A stretch of 64,000 nucleotides of DNA from Variovorax sp. EL159 (GCF_900100965.1 NZ_FMUJ01000002.1:1175869-1239868), one strand, 5' to 3'; numbered from the stretch's first letter, positions 6,922-15,458 are shown. Notes: generated by a model from the sequence alone, not told the origin. Numbers and translations: made by a program.

Positions 6922-9261
6922 ATGACGAACCAGAACGCTCTGACCCGGCCCGTGCCGCACACGCATTCGCACCCCCATCCGCATGGCGACGACCACAGCC
7001 ACGACCACGCCCACGCGCATCCGCCCGCCAAGGCCGAAGCGCACGCGCATGGCGAGGATGCCTGCTGCGGCGGCGCCAGCCACGGCGCGATCCCGCTGGC
7101 GCCTCCCGAGCCGGCCGATGTGCCCAAGGGCGCCTTGCTGTTTCGCATTCCCACCATGGACTGCGCCGTGGAAGAGTCCGAAATCCGCCGCGCGCTGGAG
7201 CCCATCGCAGGCGTCAAGGCGCTGCGCTTTCGCCTCGGCGAACGCACGATGGCCATCACGACCGACGAAGGCGTGCTGCCCGAGGCGCTCGCCGCTATCC
7301 GCAAGGCCGGCTTCAAGCCCGAGCCGCTGAACGCGGCGGGCGGCCCCGCCTCCGGTTCGCAGGCCGCCGCCGCGCCCGCGCAAATCGCGGGCATGAGCAC
7401 CGGCCTCGTGCGCCTGATCGCCGCGCTGGTGCTGGCTGTCGCGGCCGAGTCGATCTCGTTCCTGGCGCTCGACGGCCTTGGCTTCAAGGCGGCCGAGGTG
7501 ATCCTCGCGCTGGGCGCCATCGGCCTTGCCGGCCTCGACACCTACAAGAAGGGCTTCGCCGCACTCGTGCGCGGACGCCTGAACATCAATGCGCTCATGG
7601 CCGTGGCCGTCACGGGCGCTTTCATCATCGGCCAGTGGCCCGAAGCCGCGATGGTGATGGCGCTCTATGCGATCGCCGAGCTGATCGAGGCCCGCGCGGT
7701 GGACCGCGCACGCAACGCCATCCAGAGCCTGCTGGCGCTCGCGCCCGAACAGGCCGAGGTGAAGCAGGCCGACGGCAGCTGGCAGACCGTGATGGCCAAC
7801 GCGGTGGAGCTGGGCGCCGTCGCGCGCATCCGCCCCGGCGAGCGCGTGCCGCTCGACGGCGTCGTCACCGCCGGCACCAGCGCCATCGACCAGGCACCGG
7901 TCACCGGCGAAAGCATTCCGGTCGACAAGACCATCGGCGACCCGGTGTTCGCGGGCACCATCAACCAGACCGCAGCGCTCGAATTCCGTGTGACGGCGGT
8001 GGCCTCCAACACCACGCTGGCGCGCATCATCCACGCCGTCGAAGAAGCCCAGGGCTCGCGCGCGCCGACGCAGCGCTTCGTCGACAAGTTCGCCGCCATC
8101 TACACGCCCACGGTCTTCGTGCTGGCATTGGCCGTGGCCGTGCTCACGCCGCTGTTCCTCGACTGGACGTGGATGCAGTCCATCTACAAGGCGCTGGTGC
8201 TGCTGGTCATCGCGTGCCCGTGCGCGCTGGTGATCTCCACGCCCGTCACCGTGGTGAGTGCACTCGCTGCCGCCGCGCGGCGCGGCATCCTCATCAAGGG
8301 CGGCACTTACCTCGAAGAGGCGCGCAAGCTCAAGGCCATCGCACTCGACAAGACGGGCACCATCACCGAAGGCAAGCCCAAGCTGGTCGAGTCGGTGCTG
8401 ATCGACACCTCGGGCAACCAGGCTGCCGTGTACGCGATTGCCGCCAGCATCGCGGGCCGCTCCGACCACCCCGTGTCGAAGGCCATCGTCGAGGGCCTGA
8501 AGGGCCAGCAGGACGAAGTGGCCGACTTCACCGCATTGCCCGGCCGCGGCGTGCAGGCCGCGCTGGCGGGGCAGACCTATGTGCTGGGCAACCACCGGCT
8601 GATCGAAGAGCGGGGCCTGTGCACGCCGGCGCTCGAAGCCGAACTCCAGCGCCATGAAGAAGCAGGCCGCACCGTCACGCTGCTGGCTTCGGGGCAGGCT
8701 GTGCTTGCGCTGTTCGCCGTGGCCGACACCATCAAGGAATCGTCGCAGGCGGCCATCGCCGAGCTGCGCGCGCTGGGCGTTGCGCCCGTGATGCTCACCG
8801 GCGACAACACCGCGACCGCCAAGACCATCGGCGCCCACGCCGGCATCGACGATGTGCGCGGCAACCTCTTGCCCGAAGAAAAGCTCGACGCCATCAGGGC
8901 CATGCAGCAGCGCTACGGCGCCGCCGCGATGACCGGCGATGGCATCAACGACGCCCCCGCGCTCGCGCAGGCCGACATCGGCTTCGCGATGGGGGGCGCG
9001 GGCACCGATACCGCGATGGAAGCGGCCGACGTGGTCATCATGAACGACGACCTGCGCCGCATTCCCGAGACCATCCGCCTGTCGCGCCGTGCGCATGCGG
9101 TGCTGTGGCAGAACATCACGCTGGCGCTCGGCATCAAGGGCGTGTTCTTCGTGCTTGCGGTGTTCGGCAGCGCGACCATGTGGATGGCGGTGTTCGCGGA
9201 CATGGGTGCGAGCCTGCTGGTGGTGGCGAACGGGTTGCGGCTGATGCGCACCGAGAAGTGA
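6922..9261 (+). CDS. cadA: Heavy-metal P1B-type ATPase (Cd/Zn/Pb exporter)
   Basis: A 779-residue inner-membrane ATPase that exports Zn(II), Cd(II) or Pb(II). The N-terminus has a strongly His-rich stretch (about residues 11-50) followed by one HMA-like domain with MDCAVEE rather than the classic CxxC. The CPC transport motif is at 432-434, the phosphorylated DKTGT at 476-480, the SDHPVSKAI nucleotide motif follows, and GDGIND is at 672-677. The last helix (MGASLLVVANGLRL) is typical of ZntA/CadA. It is divergent from cadR, whose operator lies between them. The ATG at 6922 is used because the MerR promoter places the mRNA 5' end there. Confidence 0.93.
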   Translation: MTNQNALTRPVPHTHSHPHPHGDDHSHDHAHAHPPAKAEAHAHGEDACCGGASHGAIPLAPPEPADVPKGALLFRIPTMDCAVEESEIRRALEPIAGVKALRFRLGERTMAITTDEGVLPEALAAIRKAGFKPEPLNAAGGPASGSQAAAAPAQIAGMSTGLVRLIAALVLAVAAESISFLALDGLGFKAAEVILALGAIGLAGLDTYKKGFAALVRGRLNINALMAVAVTGAFIIGQWPEAAMVMALYAIAELIEARAVDRARNAIQSLLALAPEQAEVKQADGSWQTVMANAVELGAVARIRPGERVPLDGVVTAGTSAIDQAPVTGESIPVDKTIGDPVFAGTINQTAALEFRVTAVASNTTLARIIHAVEEAQGSRAPTQRFVDKFAAIYTPTVFVLALAVAVLTPLFLDWTWMQSIYKALVLLVIACPCALVISTPVTVVSALAAAARRGILIKGGTYLEEARKLKAIALDKTGTITEGKPKLVESVLIDTSGNQAAVYAIAASIAGRSDHPVSKAIVEGLKGQQDEVADFTALPGRGVQAALAGQTYVLGNHRLIEERGLCTPALEAELQRHEEAGRTVTLLASGQAVLALFAVADTIKESSQAAIAELRALGVAPVMLTGDNTATAKTIGAHAGIDDVRGNLLPEEKLDAIRAMQQRYGAAAMTGDGINDAPALAQADIGFAMGGAGTDTAMEAADVVIMNDDLRRIPETIRLSRRAHAVLWQNITLALGIKGVFFVLAVFGSATMWMAVFADMGASLLVVANGLRLMRTEK

Positions 9262-9266
9262 GCAGC

Positions 9267-9298
9267 CCGGTGCGAGCCGAAGCTACTTCTCGCACCGG
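9267..9298. terminator. Bidirectional hairpin between cadA and cysS
   Basis: A perfect 10-bp inverted repeat (CCGGTGCGAG at 9267-9276, CTCGCACCGG at 9289-9298) lies between the convergent cadA and cysS ends and contains the cysS stop codon in its loop. No strong T-run flanks it, so it is called from position and symmetry. Confidence 0.5.
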
Positions 9299-10662
9299 CT
9301 CCACCGCTGTCCGTCCGCACTGTCCTCGACTTGCCAGCCTTGGTCGCGCAGAGCATTCCGAAGCCGATCGGCTTCTGCCCAGTCCCCGGCGGCTCGCGCC
9401 TCCTGACGTGACGCGAGCAGGGCGGCGATGTCCGCTGGTACCTGCTGTACCGGCGCCTGCCAATCGTCCAGCCGCAACCCCAGCACCGTGTCGAAATGAT
9501 CGACGGTGGCCCGTCGGGTCGCCGCAGGCACATCGCTTCGGACCAGCTCCCACAACAGCGCCAATGCGCGCGGCACATTGAGATCCTGGTTCACCTCTGC
9601 GTTGAAGCGGCTCACGAAATCCTCGTGTGCCGTCCCGCCCACGGGCCAACTTGCATAGGCCTTGCGCAGCCGGTCCAGCGCCGACTGCGCCCCGCCGATC
9701 GCTTCTTCGGTGAAGCGCAGCGTGCTCCGGTAGTGCGCGGTAAGGCACAGGTACCGGTAGGCCAGCGGGTCGATGCCTTGGTCGATCAGCGTCTGCAGCC
9801 GCACGAAATCGCCATCCGCCTTGGTCATCTTCTTGTCGTCCAGCGTGAGGAAGTGGCCGTGCATCCAGAAGTTCGCGAGCCGCGTGCCGTGGCGTGCCTG
9901 CGTCTGCGCGATCTCGTTGCTGTGATGCACGCCAACATGGTCTTCGCCACCGCAATGGATGTCGAACCACGGGCCCAGGTACTTGGCCGACATGGCCGAG
10001 CATTCGATGTGCCAGCCGGGAAAGCCCCGGCCCCAGGGGCTGTCCCATTCCATCTGTCGTTGGGAGTCGGCCGGGCTGAACTTCCAGAGCGCGAAGTCGC
10101 AGGCGTCGCGCTTCTCGCCCATCGCCACCCTTTTTCCGGCGCGCAGGCCTGCGCGTTCGAGGCGGGCCAGGTGGCCGTAGTCGTCCTGCCGGGTCGTGTC
10201 GAAGTACACACCATCAGACGTCTGGTAGGTGTAGCCGTTGCGCTGCAGTTCGGCGATGAATTCCAGCTGCTCGGGGATGTGGTCGGTGGCGCGCGGCCAC
10301 GCCGTGGGCTCCAGCAGGTTCAAGGCCCGCCAGTCGGACTGAAAGGCCTCCGTGTAGTGCGCGGCGATGGCCCAGGCGGATTGCCCGGTGCGGCGGCTGC
10401 CTTTCTCCATCTTGTCTTCGCCTTCGTCGGCATCCGAGACGAGGTGCCCGACGTCGGTGATGTTGACCACATGCCGCACCTGGTAGCCGTTGAGCATCAG
10501 CACGCGGCGCAGTACGTCCTCGAACACGTAGGTTCGAAGGTTGCCGATGTGCGCGTAGTCGTACACCGTCGGTCCGCAGCAGTACAGGCCCACGTGCTCG
10601 GGTTGCAAGGGAGCGAAGGGGCGCACGGAGCGCGACCAGGTGTCGTACAGGGCCAGAGGCAT
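9283..10662 (-). CDS. cysS: Divergent cysteinyl-tRNA synthetase
   Basis: A 459-residue class I aminoacyl-tRNA synthetase of the CysRS family. It has [18 protein letters not shown] (zinc Cys plus HIGN signature), the zinc Cys in [15 protein letters not shown], and the HHSNEIAQ region. It departs from canonical CysRS: the usual DIHGGG...PHHENE segment reads [17 protein letters not shown], and the KMSKS loop is KMTKA. The start at 10662 (MPLALYD) matches the family N-terminus. The gene is monocistronic, preceded by a 190-base leader with a Cys-rich ORF and an intrinsic terminator. It may be a second, regulated CysRS rather than the housekeeping enzyme; the window cannot show whether a canonical cysS exists elsewhere. 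Confidence 0.85.
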   Translation of the reverse strand: MPLALYDTWSRSVRPFAPLQPEHVGLYCCGPTVYDYAHIGNLRTYVFEDVLRRVLMLNGYQVRHVVNITDVGHLVSDADEGEDKMEKGSRRTGQSAWAIAAHYTEAFQSDWRALNLLEPTAWPRATDHIPEQLEFIAELQRNGYTYQTSDGVYFDTTRQDDYGHLARLERAGLRAGKRVAMGEKRDACDFALWKFSPADSQRQMEWDSPWGRGFPGWHIECSAMSAKYLGPWFDIHCGGEDHVGVHHSNEIAQTQARHGTRLANFWMHGHFLTLDDKKMTKADGDFVRLQTLIDQGIDPLAYRYLCLTAHYRSTLRFTEEAIGGAQSALDRLRKAYASWPVGGTAHEDFVSRFNAEVNQDLNVPRALALLWELVRSDVPAATRRATVDHFDTVLGLRLDDWQAPVQQVPADIAALLASRQEARAAGDWAEADRLRNALRDQGWQVEDSADGQRWSRCEK

Positions 10663-10709
10663 GCGGACTTCTTTCTTGTGGGTTGTCGTGCGGGTTGAAG
10701 CGTCGAGGC

Positions 10710-10742
10710 AAAGAAAAAGCCACCGGTCTTTCAACGGGTGGC
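10710..10742 (-). terminator. Intrinsic terminator (attenuator) in the cysS leader
   Basis: On the minus strand a GCCACC / GGTGGC stem (arms at 10742-10737 and 10724-10719) is followed by a T-rich run (TTTTTCTTT, 10718-10710). It lies 48 bases upstream of the cysS ATG, inside its leader, so it can only act as an attenuator. An alternative pairing of minus-strand 10797-10785 with 10750-10737 (GGGG:CCCC, GGCC:GGCC, GGT:ACC) would occupy the left arm of the terminator and prevent it. Confidence 0.7.
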
Positions 10743-10770
10743 CATCGGGGATGCGGGCGTGATGCAGGCG

Positions 10771-10848
10771 CTAGCCGCAGGCTCCCCCAGGCCGACCGTG
10801 ACAGCATGCGCTGGCAAGCAGGGAGAGGGAAGGAGAGCGGGCGACCAT
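10771..10848 (-). CDS. Cysteine-rich leader peptide of cysS (25 aa)
   Basis: This short ORF starts at the ATG at 10848 and ends at the TAG at 10773-10771. It encodes 25 residues with adjacent cysteines at positions 15 and 16 (TGC TGT) and a third at position 24, just before the stop; 12% Cys is far above the normal level. There is no Shine-Dalgarno sequence, but a promoter with a 17-bp spacer ends seven bases before the ATG, so the ORF would be translated as a leaderless message. Its position between promoter and terminator of the cysteinyl-tRNA synthetase gene suggests a ribosome-mediated sensor of charged tRNA-Cys. Expression has not been shown. Confidence 0.6.
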   Translation of the reverse strand: MVARSPSLSLLASACCHGRPGGACG

Positions 10849-10855
10849 GGGATCG

Positions 10856-10884
10856 ATGCTAGCGTCGGCCCCGAGATCGGTCAA
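10856..10884 (-). promoter_or_regulatory. Probable promoter of the cysS leader
   Basis: On the minus strand TTGACC (10884-10879) and TAGCAT (10861-10856) are separated by exactly 17 bp. The predicted start is 10850-10848, coinciding with the ATG of the leader ORF. Confidence 0.6.
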
Positions 10885-10911
10885 ACGTGGGCGCCTTGCG
10901 AGGCGCTGCAA

Positions 10912-11499
10912 TCACCAGCGCGCCGCCCATTTTTCGAGCGGCACGCGCGCCGCGTTGCACACATAGCTGACCGAGTGATACCACCCGGCGAGCATCATCA
11001 GCTCGACCAGCTGCGCGTGGCTCCAATGCGCGTTCAGGGCCTCCCACAGCGCATCGTCGACATCGCTCGTGTCGTGCAGTTGATCGACCATCGACACCAG
11101 CAGGCGGTCGCGCGGCGCCAGCAGCGAGAGGTCGCCATCGGCCGAGGCCATCACGCGCCGGTCGGTTTCGTTGAAGCCGGCAGCGTCGGCAAAGCCGGTC
11201 CAGTGCACGCCCCATTCGTATTCGGCGCCGCAACGGGCGCAGACCCGCACGATCACGATCTCGCGTTCGCGCAGGCTGATGGCCGCCTTGCGGCCCAGCA
11301 GGTAGCGGCCCAGGCCCATCGTGTGTTCGGTCAGAGCGGGGTTCACGGCCATCACGCGGAACAACGCCAGGATCTCGGGCGCCTGTCGCGGCGTCATGCG
11401 CGTCAGCAGCTCGCCGATGGGTTCGGGGTAGGGCGGCGCGAGCGGCGGGATTCTCGGCGCGGGGTTCGGGTCCAGGCTTTCGGAGGCGGGGTGGATCAC
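10912..11499 (-). CDS. Carboxymuconolactone decarboxylase (CMD/AhpD-like) family protein
   Basis: A 195-residue protein of the CMD/AhpD fold. The core region holds REREIVIVRVCARCGAEYEWGVH (about residues 78-100), in which CARC and the His five residues on match the CxxC-x3-H peroxidase motif of AhpD-like members, while the rest resembles 4-carboxymuconolactone decarboxylase-like proteins. The actual substrate is unknown; many relatives act in detoxification or peroxide/quinone stress. The gene is divergent from an HxlR-family regulator, with two strong palindromes between them, so it is almost certainly the regulated target. Confidence 0.85.
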   Translation of the reverse strand: MIHPASESLDPNPAPRIPPLAPPYPEPIGELLTRMTPRQAPEILALFRVMAVNPALTEHTMGLGRYLLGRKAAISLREREIVIVRVCARCGAEYEWGVHWTGFADAAGFNETDRRVMASADGDLSLLAPRDRLLVSMVDQLHDTSDVDDALWEALNAHWSHAQLVELMMLAGWYHSVSYVCNAARVPLEKWAARW

Positions 11500-11529
11500 G
11501 GGCGGTTCCTTTCATAGAATGCGACGGAA

Positions 11530-11552
11530 ATCGCTACGGATTGCGTAGCGAT
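11530..11552. promoter_or_regulatory. Palindromic operator 1 (HxlR-type)
   Basis: A perfect inverted repeat with 9-bp arms, ATCGCTACG - 5 bp - CGTAGCGAT, lies between the divergent CMD and HxlR genes. The CTAC/GTAG cores resemble operators described for HxlR-family regulators. Confidence 0.75.
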
Positions 11553-11564
11553 CTGGCGCAGTCT

Positions 11565-11587
11565 ATCGCTACGAAATGCGTAGCGCA
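11565..11587. promoter_or_regulatory. Palindromic operator 2 (HxlR-type)
   Basis: A second copy of the same element, ATCGCTACG - 5 bp - CGTAGCGCA (7 of 9 arm positions paired), lies 35 bp centre-to-centre from the first and nearer the regulator gene. Two copies suggest cooperative or separate control of the two divergent promoters. Confidence 0.7.
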
Positions 11588-11621
11588 AGGCATGCTGCCG
11601 AACCTTCACCGAAAGAGCGTC

Positions 11622-11960
11622 ATGGAAGACGAAGAAACCACCGCCCAGCAGGCCACGCCCGTCGTGTCGCGGCGACCCATCATGCGGCTGCTGGAGCAAC
11701 TGGGCCGCAAGGGCACGCTGCGCATCCTCTGGGAGTTGCGCGACGGCCTGCCGCAAAGCTTCAGGGCGCTGCGCGTGAGTACCGACGACATGTCGCCGTC
11801 GGTGCTGAACGACCGGCTCAAGGAACTGCGCGCGACGGGCGTGGTCGTGCTCGCGGACGCGGGCTATCAGCTCACCGAATCGGGCGCCGAGCTGGTCAAG
11901 CGCCTGACGCCGCTCAACCAATGGGCGAAGCGATGGCTGGAGGAGGGCGGCCCGGACTAA
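11622..11960 (+). CDS. HxlR-family transcriptional regulator
   Basis: A 112-residue winged-helix protein of the HxlR family: LLEQLGRKGTLRILWELRDG, LRVSTDDMSPSVLNDRLKEL and YQLTESGAELV are the standard helix-turn-helix and wing signatures. The family often senses quinones, aldehydes or electrophiles through cysteines, but this protein has no cysteine, so a redox-thiol mechanism is unlikely and a ligand-binding one more probable. The ATG at 11622 is preferred over an upstream one at 11541, which lies inside operator 1. It is divergent from the CMD-family gene and lies 38 bp before the antiporter gene, which may be cotranscribed. Confidence 0.85.
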   Translation: MEDEETTAQQATPVVSRRPIMRLLEQLGRKGTLRILWELRDGLPQSFRALRVSTDDMSPSVLNDRLKELRATGVVVLADAGYQLTESGAELVKRLTPLNQWAKRWLEEGGPD

Positions 11961-11998
11961 CATCGCCGCCACACTTTTCTGTTCACGCGATCCGGTCC

Positions 11999-13264
11999 AT
12001 GTCCGCCACGTCCCTGCTGCTTCAACTGATCGTCATCCTCACGACCGCGCGTGTTTGCGGCTGGGTCCTGCGCCACGTGGGGCAGCCATCGGTGGTGGGC
12101 GAAATGGCGGCGGGCCTGATGCTCGGGCCGGTGGTCATGGGGGCGCTCTTTCCCTCGCTGCACGCGCAGCTGTTCTCGAAGGAATCGCTGCAGGGGCTGT
12201 CTTCGCTCTCGACACTGGGGCTGGTGCTGTTCATGTTCGTGGTCGGGCTGGAGTTGCGTTCCACGAAAACCATGCGCGAGCAGTTGCGCTCCGCGGGCTA
12301 CGTGGGCGTGCTGAGCGTCGTGGTGCCGCTGGCACTGGGCATCGCGATATCGCCGGCGTTGTATCCGGCGCTCGCGCCCAAGGGCGTCGGCTTCTGGCCG
12401 TTCGCACTCTTCATGGCGGCCGCGCTGTCGATCACGGCCTTTCCGGTGATGGCGCGCATCCTCAAGGACCGCGGCATGACGCGCACGCCATTCGGCCAGC
12501 TGTCGCTCGGCGCGGCGGCGGTGGTCGATGTGTTCGCCTGGATCCTGCTGGCCTTCGTGGTGGCGCTGGTCGGGGCGGGCGAGGGTTATGCCGGCCTGCT
12601 CAAGACCACGGTGGGCATGGCGGTGGTGCTGTGCGCGCTGTTCTTCGGGCTCAAGCCGGCCTTTGCCTGGCTGCTGCGCGTGAAGGCGCCCGATGGCGAG
12701 CCTTCGACCACGGTGATGGCGTCGCTGATGATCGGCCTGCTGCTGTGCGCGCTGGTCACCGAATGGCTGCACCTGCACGCGGTGTTCGGTGCCTTCCTGT
12801 TCGGCGCCTGCCTGCCGCGCGACGACCGGCTGCTGAAGTCGCTGACCGAGCGCATCGAGCCGATTTCCATTGTCGTGCTGATGCCGTTGTTCTTTGCGCT
12901 GGCGGGGCTGGGCACCACCTCCAATGCCTTCTCGGGCGCGAGCATGGGGGCGATGCTGCTGATCGTGGGCGTTGCCACGGTCGGCAAGATCGCCGGCGGC
13001 GCGGTCGGCGCCCGCATGGCGGGCTACGGCTGGCGCGACAGCCTGGCCACGGGCTCGCTGATGAACGCGCGCGGCCTGATGGAACTGATCGTGATGAAGA
13101 TCGGCCTCGACGCCGGCCTGATCGGCCCCGAGCTGTTCACGATGCTGCTGGTGATGGCGCTGGTGACTACCGCGATGACGGGGCCGCTCATCAACCTGTT
13201 CATCGGGCGCAAAGCACCAATGGCCGATGCGGGCGATGCCCACCGCACTCCCGCCAAGCCCTGA
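11999..13264 (+). CDS. Cation:proton antiporter, CPA2 (Kef-type) family
   Basis: A 421-residue membrane protein with about 11-12 helices from the CPA2 monovalent cation/proton antiporter family. Recognisable segments are GQPSVVGEMAAGLMLGP (residues 27-43), FMFVVGLEL, AALSITAFPVMARIL and the late FGAFLFGACLPRDD and NARGLMELIVMKIGLDAGLI motifs. The C-terminal TrkA-N/RCK domain of KefB/KefC is absent, so it is a transporter-only form. The start at 11999 lies 38 bp after the HxlR regulator, suggesting readthrough from that promoter. Ion selectivity (K, Na) cannot be judged. Confidence 0.87.
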   Translation: MSATSLLLQLIVILTTARVCGWVLRHVGQPSVVGEMAAGLMLGPVVMGALFPSLHAQLFSKESLQGLSSLSTLGLVLFMFVVGLELRSTKTMREQLRSAGYVGVLSVVVPLALGIAISPALYPALAPKGVGFWPFALFMAAALSITAFPVMARILKDRGMTRTPFGQLSLGAAAVVDVFAWILLAFVVALVGAGEGYAGLLKTTVGMAVVLCALFFGLKPAFAWLLRVKAPDGEPSTTVMASLMIGLLLCALVTEWLHLHAVFGAFLFGACLPRDDRLLKSLTERIEPISIVVLMPLFFALAGLGTTSNAFSGASMGAMLLIVGVATVGKIAGGAVGARMAGYGWRDSLATGSLMNARGLMELIVMKIGLDAGLIGPELFTMLLVMALVTTAMTGPLINLFIGRKAPMADAGDAHRTPAKP

Positions 13265-13276
13265 ACGGCGCGGCGA

Positions 13277-13301
13277 CTGACGGGCCGCGCAGCCCCGTCA
13301 G
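13277..13301. terminator. Hairpin between antiporter and sensor kinase genes
   Basis: A perfect 8-bp inverted repeat (CTGACGGG at 13277-13284, CCCGTCAG at 13294-13301) separates two convergent genes and overlaps the kinase stop codon. It is a likely shared terminator without a clear T-run. Confidence 0.4.
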
Positions 13302-14623
13302 CCGGCGCGCCGCAACACCGTGAACCCGATGCGCGTCTTGCCGCCTTGGCTGGCCGCGAACACGCGTCCGCCATGCATGCGCGCAATGGCCTCGACGATC
13401 GACAGCCCCAGGCCGTGGTGCCGGGTCGAGCTGTCCCGGGCCTGGGCAGCACGGTAGAAGCGCTCGAACAGGCGCGGCAACGCGGCGGGGTCGATCGGTT
13501 CGCCGTGGTTGATGACGGCGATGGTGAACTCGTCGCCGTCCTGCGCGATCTCGATGCGAAGGGTCGAAGCCGGCGTCGCGAAGCGGATCGCATTGCCCAG
13601 CAGGTTGGAGAGCGCGCGCCGTATCAGCGCGGCATCCACATCGGCCATCGCGTCGCCACTCACTTCGGCACGCAGGCCGGCTTCTTCGAGCATGGCGTCG
13701 TAGAAGTCGATCACGTTGCCAGCCTGCACGGCCAGGCTCGCGGCGGCCCGTGTGCGCATCGGCACGCCACGGTCGGCCTGCGAAAGAAACAGCATGTCGG
13801 TGACGATGCCCGAGAGCCGGCCGACTTCTTCGAGGTTCGACGCCAACACGGTCTGCAGCTCTTCGTTGCTGCGCGGGCGCGTGAGCGCGAGTTCGGTGGA
13901 GCCGATCAGGTTGGCCAGCGGCGTGCGCAGTTCGTGCGCCACGTCGGCATTGAAGGATTCGAGCTGCACGTAGGCCCGCTGCACGCGCAGCAGCAGGGCA
14001 TTGAACTGCGTGATCCAGGGCCGCAGCTCTTCGGCGAAGGCCATCGCGTCGATGGGCCGGTTGGCCTTGTCGGGGGCCATCGCCGCGGTGCGTTCGGCCA
14101 GCGCCTTCAACGGGCGCAAGCCACGCCGCACCAGCCACGTGCCGGTGAGCGACACCAGCGCCGTGCCCAGCACGACGGCGCCCAGCAGCGTCCACGCCAG
14201 GCGTTCGAGCAGGCGCGCCTCTTGCGCCATGTTCACGCCGATCTGCACCGACAGCTGCGTCGTGTTGCCGCCCTGGTGCCAGGGCACTTCCAGCTCGCGC
14301 CGCATCCAGCGGCCGCCCGGTGCGGGTGTCGACTGAAAAAGCTCGCTGCCCGCATGCGAGATCGACAGCGACACGTCGTCCTGCATCGAGAAGAAGTCGT
14401 TCAGCTTGTGCCGCAGAAAGACGAGGTCGCCGCCTTTCTCTGCCTCTTCGAGGAGATGCAGCACCAGCACCGCCTTATGGTCGAGTTCGTCCTGCTGCTT
14501 CTGGGCGAAGTTCCACGCGGTGACGAGGTAGATCGCAAGACAGATCACGCTCAGCCCGAACAGGGTCTGTGCGGCAAACCAGAGCGAGAGCCGGCTTTGT
14601 ATCGAGTGCGGCCGGGGGCTCAT
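13298..14623 (-). CDS. czcS: Sensor histidine kinase of the CzcS/CusS type
   Basis: A 441-residue inner-membrane sensor kinase. It has an N-terminal helix (about 13-36), a periplasmic domain of about 130 residues, a second helix (about 165-187), a HAMP segment ([17 protein letters not shown]), the H-box [19 protein letters not shown] with the phosphorylated His, and the N, F and G boxes ([40 protein letters not shown]). Its ATG overlaps the response regulator stop by four bases. Facing the czc cluster across a shared control region, it probably senses periplasmic Zn, Cd, Co or Cu. The metal specificity is inferred from context only. Confidence 0.85.
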   Translation of the reverse strand: MSPRPHSIQSRLSLWFAAQTLFGLSVICLAIYLVTAWNFAQKQQDELDHKAVLVLHLLEEAEKGGDLVFLRHKLNDFFSMQDDVSLSISHAGSELFQSTPAPGGRWMRRELEVPWHQGGNTTQLSVQIGVNMAQEARLLERLAWTLLGAVVLGTALVSLTGTWLVRRGLRPLKALAERTAAMAPDKANRPIDAMAFAEELRPWITQFNALLLRVQRAYVQLESFNADVAHELRTPLANLIGSTELALTRPRSNEELQTVLASNLEEVGRLSGIVTDMLFLSQADRGVPMRTRAAASLAVQAGNVIDFYDAMLEEAGLRAEVSGDAMADVDAALIRRALSNLLGNAIRFATPASTLRIEIAQDGDEFTIAVINHGEPIDPAALPRLFERFYRAAQARDSSTRHHGLGLSIVEAIARMHGGRVFAASQGGKTRIGFTVLRRAG

Positions 14624-15297
14624 GCCCAGGAGCGGTCTTCCAGCACGTAGCCCATGCCGCGCACCGTGTGCAGCAGCTTCACCTCGAACGGGTCGTCGAG
14701 CTTGCTGCGAAGGCGGCGGATCGCCACTTCGACCACGTTGGTGTCGCTATCGAAGTTCATGTCCCAGACCTGCTCGGCCAGCGTGGTGCGCGACAGGATC
14801 TGGCCGCGCCGGCGCAGCAGCACCACCAGCAGCGTGAACTCCTTGGCCGTGAGGTCCAGGCGCACGCGGTTGCGAAAGCACTTGCGGCTGGCAAGGTCGA
14901 GTTCGAGGTCGGCCAGCCGCAGCACGGTCGACTCCTGCGGCTTGCCGCGCCGGAGCAGGGCCTGCACGCGCGCCAGCAATTCGGAAAAGGAGAAGGGCTT
15001 GACGAGGTAGTCGTCGGCGCCTTGCTGGAGCCCCTGCACGCGGTCTTCGACCTTGTCGCGCGCGGTGAGCACCAGGACCGGCACGTTCTTGGTGCGCCGT
15101 ATGGCCTGCAGGACGGCAAAGCCGTCGATGCCCGGCAGCATCACGTCGAGCAGAACGAGTGCGTAGTCGCCTTCGGTGGCAAGGTATCTCCCCTCGATGC
15201 CGTCACGGGCGATGTCGACCACGTACCCGTTCTCTTCGAGCCCCTTTTTCAGGTAATCGCCCAGCTTGGGCTCGTCTTCAATGACAAGAATGCGCAT
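14620..15297 (-). CDS. czcR: OmpR-family response regulator of the CzcR/CusR type
   Basis: A 225-residue regulator with a receiver domain ([15 protein letters not shown] at the acidic pocket, [16 protein letters not shown] with the phosphorylated Asp near residue 51, [11 protein letters not shown], and the Lys in [13 protein letters not shown]) and a C-terminal winged helix ([15 protein letters not shown] to VRGMGYVLE). It is the closest type to CzcR, CusR and CopR. It is the first gene of the leftward czcR-czcS operon, divergent from czcI; a TTAC-N6-GTAA palindrome in the intergenic region is its probable binding site. Confidence 0.88.
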   Translation of the reverse strand: MRILVIEDEPKLGDYLKKGLEENGYVVDIARDGIEGRYLATEGDYALVLLDVMLPGIDGFAVLQAIRRTKNVPVLVLTARDKVEDRVQGLQQGADDYLVKPFSFSELLARVQALLRRGKPQESTVLRLADLELDLASRKCFRNRVRLDLTAKEFTLLVVLLRRRGQILSRTTLAEQVWDMNFDSDTNVVEVAIRRLRSKLDDPFEVKLLHTVRGMGYVLEDRSWA

Positions 15298-15330
15298 CGC
15301 CGGATGGTACCGAACCCCTCTTGATACGGA

Positions 15331-15349
15331 GGTTACGATTTAGTAATCC
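15331..15349. promoter_or_regulatory. Probable CzcR box
   Basis: The palindrome GGTTAC - GATTTA - GTAATCC (TTAC at 15333-15336, GTAA at 15343-15346) lies between the divergent response-regulator gene and czcI. A TTGACG hexamer follows at 15352-15357 and a TATACT hexamer at 15443-15448 sits 10 bp before the czcI ATG. This is the expected position for a metal-responsive OmpR-family site. Confidence 0.5.
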
Positions 15350-15458
15350 TATTGACGGACAAGGCCTCGGGTGCGTGTCATACATTGCGCCAGGCCCGCA
15401 CATTGCAGGGCCTTTGCCCAGGGCCGCGTCACAGGCCATCGATATACTTTTTGACTCC

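Noticed and set aside
10663..10911. T-box riboswitch before cysS
   Set aside because: T-boxes are essentially Gram-positive and no T-box bulge or specifier-loop layout is visible. The Cys-codon ORF and simple terminator fit a leader-peptide mechanism better.
15375..15384. -10 element for the TTGACG hexamer upstream of czcI
   Set aside because: No acceptable hexamer lies 16-18 bp downstream; the better TATACT is too far away to pair with it.
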